Part shown: positions 34,317 to 42,624 of the stretch, in pieces | Layout of the letters: each line of letters opens with the position of its first letter | How positions within the stretch are numbered: the first letter of the stretch is position 1 | Assembly: GCF_042649685.1 (NCBI RefSeq) | Contig: NZ_JBHRZT010000007.1 | Span: forward strand, 62,001 to 126,000 | DNA: 64,000 bases | From: Bacillus_BA songklensis | GTDB lineage: Bacteria; Bacillota; Bacilli; Bacillales; Bacillaceae_H | Direction: 5' to 3' | The notes under the pieces: generated by a model | The model's input: only the letters and a program-made list of their open reading frames with translations | What the model was told of the DNA's origin: nothing | The model's database searches: none | Position numbers and translations under genes: made by a program

Positions 34317-35693
34317 ATGAGACAAACATTTTCAAATAAGGAAAAACTCAAGCAATTCGCTTCCATTCTATTTCCGATATTAATTACACAATTTGCCATG
34401 TTTTCAATGAACTTTTTCGATACGATGATGTCGGGAAGAGTGAGTGCGAACGATCTTGCCGGAGTTGCCATTGGATCAAACCTTTGGGTTCCGATTTTTA
34501 CGGGATTAAGCGGTATTCTAATGGCGACCACTCCGGTTGTGGCTCAATTAGCCGGAGCGAATGAGAGAGAAAAAGTGCCATTCTCTGTTACACAAGCAAT
34601 GTACGTATCAATCACAATGGCCCTTGTCGTATTAGGAATAGGGGGACTTTTTCTTGATTCAATATTAAATAATATGAACTTGGAACAAGAAGTACGGGAA
34701 ATCGCCAAACAGTACTTGATGGCCTTGGCGGTCGGTATCATTCCCCTGTTCGTTTACACAGTATTGCGGAATTTCATCGATGCTCTTGGCCAAACGAGGA
34801 TAACGATGATTGTCACTTTGTTGTCTTTGCCGATTAATGTCTTCTTCAACTATATGCTTATTTTCGGTAAATTCGGGTTCCCTGCGCTTGGAGGAGTCGG
34901 AGCCGGGATAGCAACCGCTATTACGTATTGGGTGATCTTTATCATTACGCTTTTTATTACAGTGAAGATGACTCCATTTTCCACTTATCGGTTGTTGCGG
35001 AAGTTGTATGCCCCTTCCTTGAGGAACTGGAAAGAATTATTGAAAATCGGACTGCCAATCGGCTTTGCGATTTTTTTTGAAACGAGCATCTTCGCCGCGG
35101 TCACTCTGCTTATGAGTGCCTATGATACAAACACAATTGCCTCTCACCAGGCAGCGATCAACTTCGCTTCCTTTTTATATATGATTCCGTTAAGCATTTC
35201 TATGGCTTTAACAATTGTGGTTGGCTTTGAAATCGGAGCAAAGCGATATCGGGACGCCCGCCAATACAGCCGCATGGGAATCTCAATGGCAGTCATGATG
35301 GCCTTTATTTCAGGAACCTTTTTATTTTTTATACGGGAGCCGATCGCTGGATTATATACAAAAGATACAGAAGTATTGTCCTTGACTTCTCACTTCCTAT
35401 TATATGCGATCTTCTTCCAGCTCTCCGATGCCTTACAAGCGCCGATTCAAGGTACGCTGCGCGGCTATAAAGATGTAAACGTAACCTTTATTATGGCGCT
35501 TATTTCGTACTGGGTAATCGGGCTGCCTCTCGGCTATATGTTAGCAAACTACACCAATCTCGAGGCATTTGGCTACTGGATCGGATTGATTACCGGCTTA
35601 GCGGCAGGTGCCTTAGGGCTTTCCTATCGTTTGGTTTCCGTTCAGCGCCGTTTTAAGCTGCTAAATGAACCAGAAGAAAAATCTGCCGTCTAG
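34317..35693 (+). CDS. norM: MATE-family multidrug efflux transporter
   Basis: 458-residue membrane protein with 12 predicted helices and an internal two-fold repeat, of the NorM/YojI branch of MATE antiporters, which expel cationic drugs using Na+ or H+. The N-terminal FPILITQFAMFSMNFFDTMMSGR segment is typical. The frame begins at a GTG (34314) directly followed by ATG (34317). GAGG is seven bases before the ATG, which I prefer. The gene is followed by a terminator shared with rtp. Confidence 0.85.
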   Translation: MRQTFSNKEKLKQFASILFPILITQFAMFSMNFFDTMMSGRVSANDLAGVAIGSNLWVPIFTGLSGILMATTPVVAQLAGANEREKVPFSVTQAMYVSITMALVVLGIGGLFLDSILNNMNLEQEVREIAKQYLMALAVGIIPLFVYTVLRNFIDALGQTRITMIVTLLSLPINVFFNYMLIFGKFGFPALGGVGAGIATAITYWVIFIITLFITVKMTPFSTYRLLRKLYAPSLRNWKELLKIGLPIGFAIFFETSIFAAVTLLMSAYDTNTIASHQAAINFASFLYMIPLSISMALTIVVGFEIGAKRYRDARQYSRMGISMAVMMAFISGTFLFFIREPIAGLYTKDTEVLSLTSHFLLYAIFFQLSDALQAPIQGTLRGYKDVNVTFIMALISYWVIGLPLGYMLANYTNLEAFGYWIGLITGLAAGALGLSYRLVSVQRRFKLLNEPEEKSAV

Positions 35694-35812
35694 TCAAAAA
35701 CCTGCTTTCATCTTTCTTCATTCTTCATTATCGTCATTAAATATCGAGATTCTTTATCTAGAAGATAGATTGATAATCAACGATACATGGGGTTCCATTG
35801 CCCTTGCATGAC

Positions 35813-35848
35813 AAAAAGCTGTATTCCTGCTTGGGAACACAGCTTTTT
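35813..35848. terminator. Bidirectional terminator between the MATE gene and rtp
   Basis: AAAAAGCTGT-a-TTCC pairs with GGGAA-c-ACAGCTTTTT around a five-base loop. It serves the convergent MATE and rtp genes. Confidence 0.85.
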
Positions 35849-35850
35849 GA

Positions 35851-36231
35851 TTATACAGGACCAAAATTATCACGAATCGCCTTTTTCAGCATCGCTTCAC
35901 AGCGTTCCAGCTCCACTTTCAGCTGTTGCTTGTAACGCTGCGCTTTTTCATAGCCTCCATCTGTAAACGTATAATAGACGACTTCCTGGAATTTCATGCC
36001 TTCTTTTTTTCTTTTCACTTGTTTTAAAACCCCATCTTCAATTAAATCATGCAAGGCCTTATACACTTCTGAATGATTTGGACGAAAGCCGTATGAACGA
36101 AACTCATCGCGCAAGACGTCGAGTAGTTTTAACCCATATAATCTTTCCTGTTCGGTCATTGTAATCATATAAAGTTTTAAAAAAGCACGCTGCTTCACCA
36201 AAAAGCCGCTCGAACTTCTCTTTTCTCCCAT
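35851..36231 (-). CDS. rtp: Replication termination protein
   Basis: 126-residue winged-helix contrahelicase that binds Ter sites as a dimer and arrests replication forks. The segment GFLVKQRAFLKLYMITMTEQ continuing ERLYGLKLLDVLR is essentially that of B. subtilis RTP, and the C-terminal dimerisation helix (QLKVELERCEAMLKKAI) is present. The ATG at 36231 lies after AAGGAAGGAAGGG; the frame opens at 36282. RTP is known from a narrow set of bacilli and its gene lies at the terminus. No perfect B. subtilis-type Ter site was found nearby (see findings). Confidence 0.93.
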   Translation of the reverse strand: MGEKRSSSGFLVKQRAFLKLYMITMTEQERLYGLKLLDVLRDEFRSYGFRPNHSEVYKALHDLIEDGVLKQVKRKKEGMKFQEVVYYTFTDGGYEKAQRYKQQLKVELERCEAMLKKAIRDNFGPV

Positions 36232-36742
36232 TGCCACCCTTCCTTCCTTTTTTCTCTTCTTATGTAAACGTTGCCTATTCATTCCTGTGTTCTATTATCT
36301 TCTTTTTCAAAATCTTCTCTGTTCTAATTATACGTGATTTTCGACCATATCCCTTCTAATTTGCTCGAAAATTCGTCATTTTTCATCTTACATGCCTTCG
36401 GCGTACACAATTATTCTAGTAAAAACATTCTCGCAGGATGCATGGGGGGGTACAGGGGTGCAGACAGAGCGTCTTATTCATAGTCTTTCGACGTACAGGA
36501 TGTACTAGCAAAGGCGCGGCGATTGACGTCGCGTTCTTAGCCTTTGTTCCTCGGCCTCTCATATGATTCGTGTTTGTTCTTATATACAGGTCACACTAAA
36601 TGGTTAGCCGCAAACTTATTTTATAATTTTTCTTTTAGAACATATTTTTATTAAATAAACGATCTGTGGATAAGCACATTTTCTCTTTTCTTTTCATAAA
36701 GTAATATAGACCTTTAACGAGAAAGGATGGAGGAAATTGTCG
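36232..36742. other. 510-bp gap upstream of rtp with a GC-rich structured island
   Basis: No coding frame is credible. The gap is AT-rich except for about 36430-36560. That part contains a G7 run, a GTACA-GGA-TGTAC hairpin (36493-36505) and a larger hairpin in which GCAAAGGC (36508-36515) pairs with GCCTTTGT, enclosing a GCGGCGA/CGTCGC-type stem. It could be a structured RNA, a repeat, or a Ter-related region. Confidence 0.45.
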
Positions 36743-37177
36743 ATGAAAAAACAGCCTTCTCAATTAGATTGGTCATCAGTTCATAAAAAAGTGGAGGATA
36801 TTCTTGGTGATCAATTTTGGAAAGATATTCAGAAAATGATGCCTGCCCGTTATCCAAATTGTGACCTGTACGAAACCGAAACGACTGGCGTTGTGGTCGT
36901 TGAGCTCCCTGGCCTGCAAACCGCTAAAGATATAACCATAAAATTACAAGGCGACCACTTAATCATTGAAGGAACGGCTCCCTATGTTTATCCCGTTGAG
37001 GCAAAGGAATTAAAATTAAAAGAGCGATTCCGTGGTCCTTTTTCACGTTCCATTCGTTTACCGTTCCAGTATTCAGAAGACCAAAGCATCTCAGCCCGCT
37101 ATAAAAACGGCTTGCTTGAAATTGAAATTCCAAAACAACACGAAACCACTCCTATTTCGATTACATTCGATGAATAG
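36743..37177 (+). CDS. Hsp20/alpha-crystallin family small heat shock protein
   Basis: 144-residue protein with an alpha-crystallin domain (about residues 40-140). The beta-strand pattern VVVELPGL...DITIKLQGDHLIIEG and the C-terminal YKNGLLEIEIPK motif are clear. Members act as ATP-independent chaperones, and in bacilli some are spore coat proteins. TTG at 36737 is three bases from GGAGG; the ATG at 36743 has better spacing. A perfect terminator follows. Confidence 0.85.
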   Translation: MKKQPSQLDWSSVHKKVEDILGDQFWKDIQKMMPARYPNCDLYETETTGVVVVELPGLQTAKDITIKLQGDHLIIEGTAPYVYPVEAKELKLKERFRGPFSRSIRLPFQYSEDQSISARYKNGLLEIEIPKQHETTPISITFDE

Positions 37178-37205
37178 CATCATGCGACTACTGTCCTTTA
37201 TATCA

Positions 37206-37235
37206 AAAAGCCCGGGAATGACTTCCGGGCTTTTT
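37206..37235 (+). terminator. Terminator of the hsp20 gene
   Basis: AAAAAGCCCGG pairs with CCGGGCTTTTT around a short loop, 30 bp after the stop codon. Confidence 0.9.
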
Positions 37236-37322
37236 GCGGTCTTCTTTCCAACTTAGCGAGACGGTGTTGCAATTTTCATAATATTACAACGAAACCGGAT
37301 GGTAAATGAAATAAAAACTACT

Positions 37323-37368
37323 CGCATTATGAGCCCGCAAAGGTTCACAATTTGCGTGGATTTATCTA
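37323..37368 (+). repeat. Hairpin repeat family 1, degenerate copy e
   Basis: CGCATTATGAGCC can pair with GGTTCACAATTTGCG around CGCAAA, followed by TGGATTTATCTA. The position of the TGGATTTATNTA tail relative to the hairpin is as in copies a and d. The stem has mismatches, so membership is tentative. Confidence 0.4.
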
Positions 37369-37427
37369 TTTAATGTGAGACGAGAATAAATGGTGTGCCA
37401 GCAGGAATAATAAAAAAGATTCATATT

Positions 37428-37455
37428 AAAAGGACGTGGGAACACGTCTTTTTTC
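37428..37455 (+). terminator. Orphan terminator hairpin
   Basis: GACGTG-GGAA-CACGTC followed by six T residues, about 250 bp after the hsp20 gene and 138 bp before the transporter gene. It has no protein gene of its own, so it may end a small RNA that begins after 37240, or act as an attenuator for the transporter gene. Confidence 0.65.
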
Positions 37456-37592
37456 TTTTACAAAATGAACCGGATTCTTTTACATCATGATTGGAAAATG
37501 ATGATATAAGTTCATTCGCTTCTTCGTTTAACTGTATGGGTTTTTACATGAATGATAAAAATGACCATAACCATAAAAGGAGGTTTTTCATC

Positions 37593-39002
37593 ATGAATCA
37601 AAACAAACTCGGTTTTTGGGTGTTAACGGCACTGGTAGTCGGCAATATGGTCGGCTCAGGCATTTTTATGCTGCCCCGCTCACTTTCGGAAGCGGCAAGT
37701 CCTGCGGGTGTTATGCTTGCCTGGTTGTTGACAGGGGCAGGTGTCTTAATGACCGCTCTCGTGTTCGGTAATCTCGCGATTAGCAAGCCGAACTTAAGCG
37801 GCGGTCCGCAAATTTATGCAAAAGAATTATTCAGTAAATATAAGAAAGTCTCCCTATTGTCGGGATTTATGTCTTCATGGGGATACTGGATCGGAAACTT
37901 TGCGGGGAACGTCGCGATAATTACGACATTTACCAGTTACTTATCCACTTTCTTTCCTATCTTAACAAGCAAAGCCGCTCTTTTTACTATTGGCTCCTTT
38001 ACCTTAAAAGTTGGGAACAGCCTGACATTTCTTGTCTGCACTGTTCTCTTATGGGGAACTCACGTGTTTATTTTGCAAGGCATAGAAGGTGCCGGGAAGC
38101 TGAATTTTATCGCGACGTCTGCCAAGGTAATAGGGTTCCTGTTGTTCATTATCATCGGATTGTTTGCGTTCCAAAAGAGCAACCTGCTTCCTTTTGTCGC
38201 ACCAAGGATGGATGAAGCAGGCCGCTCCCTTGGATTGCTCACACAAGTGAACAATGCAGCAGTTTCCACATTGTGGGCCTTTCTCGGCGTCGAATCAGCC
38301 ATTATCTTTGCATCTCGGGCCAAAAAGCAATCAGATGTGAAGCGTGCGACGATTCTCGGCTTGCTCCTTGCTTTAGCGATATATGTCGGGATTAGTATCC
38401 TTGTGATGGGGATGCTCCCACAGGAACAATTGATTCGTTCGGAAAAACCATTAGTGGATGCCATCTCCGCAATTTTAGGACCAATAGGCGGTTATTTACT
38501 AGCTGCACTCGGATTAATTAGTTTATTCGGATCCACGATTGGCTGGATTTTGCTAAGTGCGGAAATCCCTTACCAGGCAGCAAAACAAGGATTATTCCTT
38601 CCGCAGTTTTTAAACGAAAATGGAAAAGGAATGCCCGTCTATTCATTAATCGTTTCCAACGGTTTAGCACAAATTCTAGTATTTTCGACCATCTCCAGTT
38701 CTATTTCGGCAGCATTTGATTTTGTGATCTATATTGCCACACTCGCCTATTTGGTTCCTTATTTGATTTCATCTCTTTTTCAGTTAAAATTGGCCCTGAC
38801 AGGAGAAACGTACGGGCGGAAAATGGGGCGGGTCATCGATAGCGTCATCGCGTTATTTGCAACCATTTACTCTGTTTGGGTTATCATTGCCGGCACATCT
38901 GATTTGAAAACATTTATGCTCGGCCTGACATTGCTCGCAAGCGGAATCATCTTCTATCCGCAATTGCGGAGGAATCATCAAATGAAAACATTTGAGAAAT
39001 AA
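37593..39002 (+). CDS. Basic amino acid/polyamine antiporter family transporter (YvsH/ArcD-like)
   Basis: 469-residue APC-superfamily protein with about 12 membrane helices. The N-terminal VVGNMVGSGIFMLPRSL is the conserved helix-1 unwound substrate site of arginine/ornithine or lysine antiporters. The frame opens at 37491; the ATG at 37593 lies after AAGGAGG and matches the family start. B. subtilis YvsH is the closest family I recall. The actual substrate is not determined by sequence. A terminator follows. Confidence 0.85.
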   Translation: MNQNKLGFWVLTALVVGNMVGSGIFMLPRSLSEAASPAGVMLAWLLTGAGVLMTALVFGNLAISKPNLSGGPQIYAKELFSKYKKVSLLSGFMSSWGYWIGNFAGNVAIITTFTSYLSTFFPILTSKAALFTIGSFTLKVGNSLTFLVCTVLLWGTHVFILQGIEGAGKLNFIATSAKVIGFLLFIIIGLFAFQKSNLLPFVAPRMDEAGRSLGLLTQVNNAAVSTLWAFLGVESAIIFASRAKKQSDVKRATILGLLLALAIYVGISILVMGMLPQEQLIRSEKPLVDAISAILGPIGGYLLAALGLISLFGSTIGWILLSAEIPYQAAKQGLFLPQFLNENGKGMPVYSLIVSNGLAQILVFSTISSSISAAFDFVIYIATLAYLVPYLISSLFQLKLALTGETYGRKMGRVIDSVIALFATIYSVWVIIAGTSDLKTFMLGLTLLASGIIFYPQLRRNHQMKTFEK

Positions 39003-39008
39003 CACTTT

Positions 39009-39043
39009 AAAAAGAGACTGCCCAGTTAGGGCAGCCTCTTTTT
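39009..39043 (+). terminator. Terminator of the amino acid transporter gene
   Basis: AAAAAGAG-A-CTGCCC pairs with GGGCAG-C-CTCTTTTT around AGTTA, just after the stop. Confidence 0.85.
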
Positions 39044-39057
39044 AAGAGATGGGCAAA

Positions 39058-39086
39058 CGAAAAAGAGAAGGAATCCCCCTTCTCTC
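39058..39086 (-). terminator. Terminator of the cold shock gene
   Basis: AGAGAAGG pairs with CCTTCTCT around a short loop, followed by T residues on the minus strand. Confidence 0.8.
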
Positions 39087-39095
39087 GAATGTCCA

Positions 39096-39296
39096 TTATT
39101 TTTTTATCACGTTAGCAGCTTGAGGTCCACGATTACCTTCAACGATTTCGAAAGAAACTTCTTGACCTTCTTCTAAAGACTTGAAGCCTTCTCCTTGAAT
39201 AGCAGAAAAGTGTACGAATACATCGTCTCCACCTTCAACTTCGATGAATCCAAAACCTTTTTCAGCGTTAAACCATTTTACTTTACCGTTTTGCAT
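39096..39296 (-). CDS. csp: Cold shock protein (CspA family)
   Basis: 66-residue single OB-fold RNA chaperone. RNP1 (KGFGFIEV) and RNP2 (VFVHF) are intact. The ATG at 39296 lies nine bases after AGGAGG; the longer frame to 39344 has no site. The upstream sequence up to the terminator of the next gene is AT-rich and would give a leader of up to about 75 nt. Which of the B. subtilis paralogues (CspB, CspC, CspD) it matches cannot be told. Confidence 0.93.
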   Translation of the reverse strand: MQNGKVKWFNAEKGFGFIEVEGGDDVFVHFSAIQGEGFKSLEEGQEVSFEIVEGNRGPQAANVIKK

Positions 39297-39370
39297 GTAA
39301 AAAATCCTCCTAAAATGTACCTTTATGCACATATCTTTTTTCAACCAATTTACAAATAATAATAAGAGTT

Positions 39371-39427
39371 AAAAAACTGTAACCCCTAAGAAGATTTAAC
39401 CTTGCTATCTCCCTTGAAGTTACAGCT
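39371..39427 (-). terminator. Terminator of the nitronate monooxygenase-like gene
   Basis: CTGTAAC pairs with GTTACAG across a long loop, followed by six T residues on the minus strand, about 120 bp downstream of the gene. Confidence 0.6.
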
Positions 39428-39547
39428 TATTAAATCTTTCTTATATTAAAAGTAAAATGGTTTAAAACCACTATATCACTTTTCCAGCTTAAAAGCAACC
39501 AACGGTCTAATCGAAAAAAGAGATGAACGATCACCTTCCTTATTCTT

Positions 39548-40627
39548 TTAGCGGCGAGAAGCACCCACGTACATTTTACGGATCAATTCATCAAGTACTT
39601 GAATTACGCTTTGTGATTGCTTGACCATCCCGATTCCCTGTCCTGCCCAAAGGGACATATAATTGGGGTTTTGTCGGGCAGCTGCTCCTTTGCGTAATCC
39701 GCTTGTCAAATCATGCTGCATCGGATATGGAAGGATACAATCCTTTTGATGTTCCATTTCCTCCATAAACGTATTGCGGATACCACGTGCATACTTTCCC
39801 GAAAAAGCCTTAGTCATCATCGTGCTTTGCTCATCGCTGTTGATGACTTTTTCTTTATAGACGGGATGCGCACCACTTTCTTCTGTCGCCAAAAAGATCG
39901 TCCCTAGTTGTACTCCCTGCGCTCCCAATGAGAGAGCTGCGTTTATCCCGCGCCCGTCCATAATGCCACCCGCGGCAATGACCGGAATGGTTACACAATC
40001 AGTTATCCGAGGCAGCAATGACATGATTCCTATCTGGACATCTTCTCTCGTATCCGGAAAGCTGCCGCGGTGTCCCCCCGCTTCACTGCCCTGCGCAACA
40101 ATGGCATCCATCCCGCTCTCTTCCAATACAATTGCTTCAGCTGCCGTTGTAGCCGTACCGATAAGAAGCACACCCTTTTCTTTCAACCGTGAAACCACTT
40201 CTCGAGGAGGTGCTCCAAACGTAAAGGAACAGACAGCCGCCCCTTCTTCGATAATGGCGTCAATCTGGTTGTTAAAAACGGTAGAATAATCCCGGATGAC
40301 GGGCTCCTCTCTTATGTTTAAATTTTCAAAATAAGGCTTTAATACTTCTAAAGCCTTTTGCCTTTGTTCCTCTTTCACTTCCAGCAGATCAATAGACGGC
40401 ACGAATACGTTCACATTAAACGGTTTATTGGTCAACTGTTTGGTATCCCTAATGGCTTCAGCCATTTCACTTGCTGACATATACCCGGCCCCAATCGACC
40501 CCAGCGCCCCGTAATTGGAAACAGCGGCCACCAGTTCGGGTGTTGTAATTCCACCTGCCATTCCCGCTTGAACAATTGGATATGTAATCTTGAATTTCTT
40601 GATAAATACGTTTTCGTTCCAGCTCAT
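39548..40627 (-). CDS. Nitronate monooxygenase / FabK-like FMN enzyme
   Basis: 359-residue TIM-barrel flavoenzyme of the 2-nitropropane dioxygenase family. It has the N-terminal PIVQAGMAGGITTPELVAAV, the GSEAGGHRG FMN-phosphate loop and VIAAGGIMDGRG. Members oxidise alkyl nitronates or, in FabK, reduce enoyl-ACP. The sequence does not separate the two clearly, though GSEAGGH favours nitronate monooxygenase. The ATG at 40627 follows GGAGAGG; the open frame reaches 40648. Confidence 0.8.
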   Translation of the reverse strand: MSWNENVFIKKFKITYPIVQAGMAGGITTPELVAAVSNYGALGSIGAGYMSASEMAEAIRDTKQLTNKPFNVNVFVPSIDLLEVKEEQRQKALEVLKPYFENLNIREEPVIRDYSTVFNNQIDAIIEEGAAVCSFTFGAPPREVVSRLKEKGVLLIGTATTAAEAIVLEESGMDAIVAQGSEAGGHRGSFPDTREDVQIGIMSLLPRITDCVTIPVIAAGGIMDGRGINAALSLGAQGVQLGTIFLATEESGAHPVYKEKVINSDEQSTMMTKAFSGKYARGIRNTFMEEMEHQKDCILPYPMQHDLTSGLRKGAAARQNPNYMSLWAGQGIGMVKQSQSVIQVLDELIRKMYVGASRR

Positions 40628-40701
40628 ACTTTCCTCTCCTATCATCATTTTGGTTCTCTTTTAATAGTTAAAGGGAGAAGCTCTTTTTTCCTCTTCTTTT
40701 C

Positions 40702-40951
40702 TATATAAATCCACATAAAGAATGTAACATGGACAAAAGCGGTCCATGCTACATTCTTTACGCATAAGACTTCGCCAATTCCCCTTACGGGCCCTTGCCG
40801 AAGCCTTATACGAAAACCTTTTGAGTCTATTCAGGATGCTCAAACAAAGGAACATAAACAGGATAACATCTGTCATCGAGCCTTCTTCTATTTGCATTTT
40901 TCTGTTCTCTCACCTTGAGCAGGCTTACAAGGGTTTATGTGGATTTATATA
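40702..40951 (+). mobile_element. 250-bp MITE-like element, hairpin repeat family 1, copy c
   Basis: Perfect 18-bp terminal inverted repeats, TATATAAATCCACATAAA at 40702-40719 and its complement at 40934-40951. The left TIR is followed by a hairpin with an AAAAGC loop (GGAC-AAAAGC-GGTCC inside AAAGAATGTA/TACATTCTTT). A second hairpin has arms CGCATAAG-CTTCG and CGAAGCCTTATACG. The right part (from about 40875) resembles, in opposite orientation, the far end of the copy at 56102. No transposase is encoded. TA-rich ends suggest insertion at TA. Confidence 0.75.
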
Positions 40952-41165
40952 TAAAAATTGCATAGCAGAAAACCTAACATAAGTGAAGATATTATTTAAA
41001 TATTCAGTTATTATCATTTACAACAACAAAAGATTGAAAACGAAAGCATCCTGTTATTTAATAATAGTATGTGTATTTTTTACAAGAATAATAGTTTTTA
41101 CGGTTCATATTCTTATATTTATAATTTTTTGTGTATAAAAATACCAATAAAGGAGCGGCATAAAG

Positions 41166-41810
41166 ATGAAAAAGCAATCACTTCTAATTATAATGGGATG
41201 TCTCCTCGTTGCATTGGGTATTAAAGTGCTCACATCTTCCGAACTTGTGATCGGCGGCACAGCGGGCATGGGAATGATTCTTCAGCATCTCACACCTTTT
41301 TCGTTTGGTACGTTGTTTTTCTTCATTAACATCCCTTTTTATTTTTTATCTATTATTCAGCTTGGTCTTCCATTCACCATTAAAAGTTTCATTAGCGTCA
41401 CCATTCTTTCGATTATGTCGGAAGCACTCGACCATGTATTTACATTCACCATTCCTTTTCCGATTATTAGTTCGTTGACAGGCGGTGTTTTAATCGGTTT
41501 CGGACTGATACTTTTATTCCGCTGCGGATCATCGCTTGGCGGTGTGAACATGTTGTGTGTATATCTCGATAAACATTACGGGGTTAATCCGGGAAAAACC
41601 ATTCTTGCAACAGATGTCATTATTGTCGGGTCGGCATTTTTTATCGTCGGTCTCGAAAAAGTATTGTACTCCATTGTAGCCATTTTGGTGATGAGCCGCA
41701 TTCTCGGTCGGTATCATAAAACGGCTCCACTCGAGAAGAACAATAAAAAGCTGCTTGAAAACGAGAACAGCAGCTACGAGACTTTTTCATCAGAAACAAA
41801 ATCCTCCTAA
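41166..41810 (+). CDS. YitT-family membrane protein
   Basis: 214-residue protein with five or six membrane helices (within residues 1-185) and a charged C-terminal tail. The LGGVNMLCVYLDKHYGVNPGKT segment and overall helix layout match the transmembrane part of the YitT family. The C-terminal cytosolic domain usual in longer members is absent, so it is a short form. AGGAGC precedes the ATG. Function is unknown for the family. A bidirectional terminator follows. Confidence 0.75.
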   Translation: MKKQSLLIIMGCLLVALGIKVLTSSELVIGGTAGMGMILQHLTPFSFGTLFFFINIPFYFLSIIQLGLPFTIKSFISVTILSIMSEALDHVFTFTIPFPIISSLTGGVLIGFGLILLFRCGSSLGGVNMLCVYLDKHYGVNPGKTILATDVIIVGSAFFIVGLEKVLYSIVAILVMSRILGRYHKTAPLEKNNKKLLENENSSYETFSSETKSS

Positions 41811-41814
41811 TTGC

Positions 41815-41850
41815 CAAAAAACCTGTACAATTATGTACAGGTCCCTTTTA
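41815..41850. terminator. Bidirectional terminator
   Basis: ACCTGTAC pairs with GTACAGGT, with A-rich and T-rich flanks. It lies between the convergent YitT-type gene and moaD. Confidence 0.75.
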
Positions 41851-41923
41851 ATATATATATTTCACCATTTCTGGAGGTACTATTGATTACTGCTACACTA
41901 TTTATCTTGGACTATGGAGACTA

Positions 41924-42157
41924 TTAACCTCCGCTCACAGGCGGGATAAGTGCTACGGCATCTCCAGCCTTTATGACATCATCATCCATCGCATATTCTT
42001 CATTGATGGCAATCATGACACGCTGTCCCTGATTCCAGCCATATTCTTTTTCTAATTTTTCTTTTAACGCCGCAACCGTCAACTCTGTTTCATTGATGGT
42101 TAGTTTGTCTGTGCCGAACTGTTCTTGCAAGTGGGCAAATAATAAAACCGTAATCAT
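41924..42157 (-). CDS. moaD: Molybdopterin synthase sulfur carrier subunit
   Basis: 77-residue ubiquitin-fold protein ending in the essential Gly-Gly (PPVSGG). The C-terminal glycine is thiocarboxylated by MoeB and donates sulfur to MoaE. The longer frame to 42256 overlaps moaE and is not used. The ATG at 42157 follows GGAGG and overlaps the moaE stop by four bases, so the two subunits are translationally coupled. Confidence 0.92.
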   Translation of the reverse strand: MITVLLFAHLQEQFGTDKLTINETELTVAALKEKLEKEYGWNQGQRVMIAINEEYAMDDDVIKAGDAVALIPPVSGG

Positions 42158-42624
42158 TTGCTGTCCTCCATTTCCGGTTTCCCTGTTGGATATGGTGTTT
42201 GTTCCAGCTGATCGCCAATCCACATATCGCCGTCTTCCCAGTGTTCTTTTTTCCAAATAGGGACAATTTGTTTAATGCGTTCAATGGCGTATTCATTGGC
42301 ATCATAGGCATCTTTTCGATGGGGCGTTGATACGGCAATTACTACAGCAATATCTGAAATATCCAATCTCCCGGTTCGATGGGTAATGGCCGTTTTCGCC
42401 TCGGGCCACTTCTCCCCAATCTCCGTTCCGATCTTCTCAAGCATTTTTACCGCCATCGCTTCATACGCTTGATATTCTAGATATAACGTTCGTTTTCCCT
42501 TCGTAAACTCCCGGACGGTTCCAATAAAAGTTGTCACCGCTCCTGCTTCTCTTCTTACGACTTTATCGATTACTTCTTGTACGTTAATAGGCTTGTCGAT
42601 TACTTCAAATAATGGTTTATCCAC
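42154..42624 (-). CDS. moaE: Molybdopterin synthase catalytic subunit
   Basis: 156-residue MoaE. The family motifs FIGTVREFTKG, LEYQAYEAMA, HRTGRL and the C-terminal IWKKEHWEDG with its catalytic lysines are all present. With MoaD it converts cyclic pyranopterin monophosphate to molybdopterin. It overlaps mobB upstream by eight bases and moaD downstream by four. Confidence 0.94.
   Translation of the reverse strand: MDKPLFEVIDKPINVQEVIDKVVRREAGAVTTFIGTVREFTKGKRTLYLEYQAYEAMAVKMLEKIGTEIGEKWPEAKTAITHRTGRLDISDIAVVIAVSTPHRKDAYDANEYAIERIKQIVPIWKKEHWEDGDMWIGDQLEQTPYPTGKPEMEDSK

Noticed and set aside
36337..36423. Two weak matches to the B. subtilis Ter consensus
   Set aside because: Too many mismatches in the core to list as Ter sites; mentioned only as leads in the RTP finding.
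40661..40897. Minus-strand 78-codon frame similar to a frame at 56177-56515
   Set aside because: The similarity comes only from the shared hairpin repeat; there is no ribosome binding site and the frame crosses the terminal inverted repeat.
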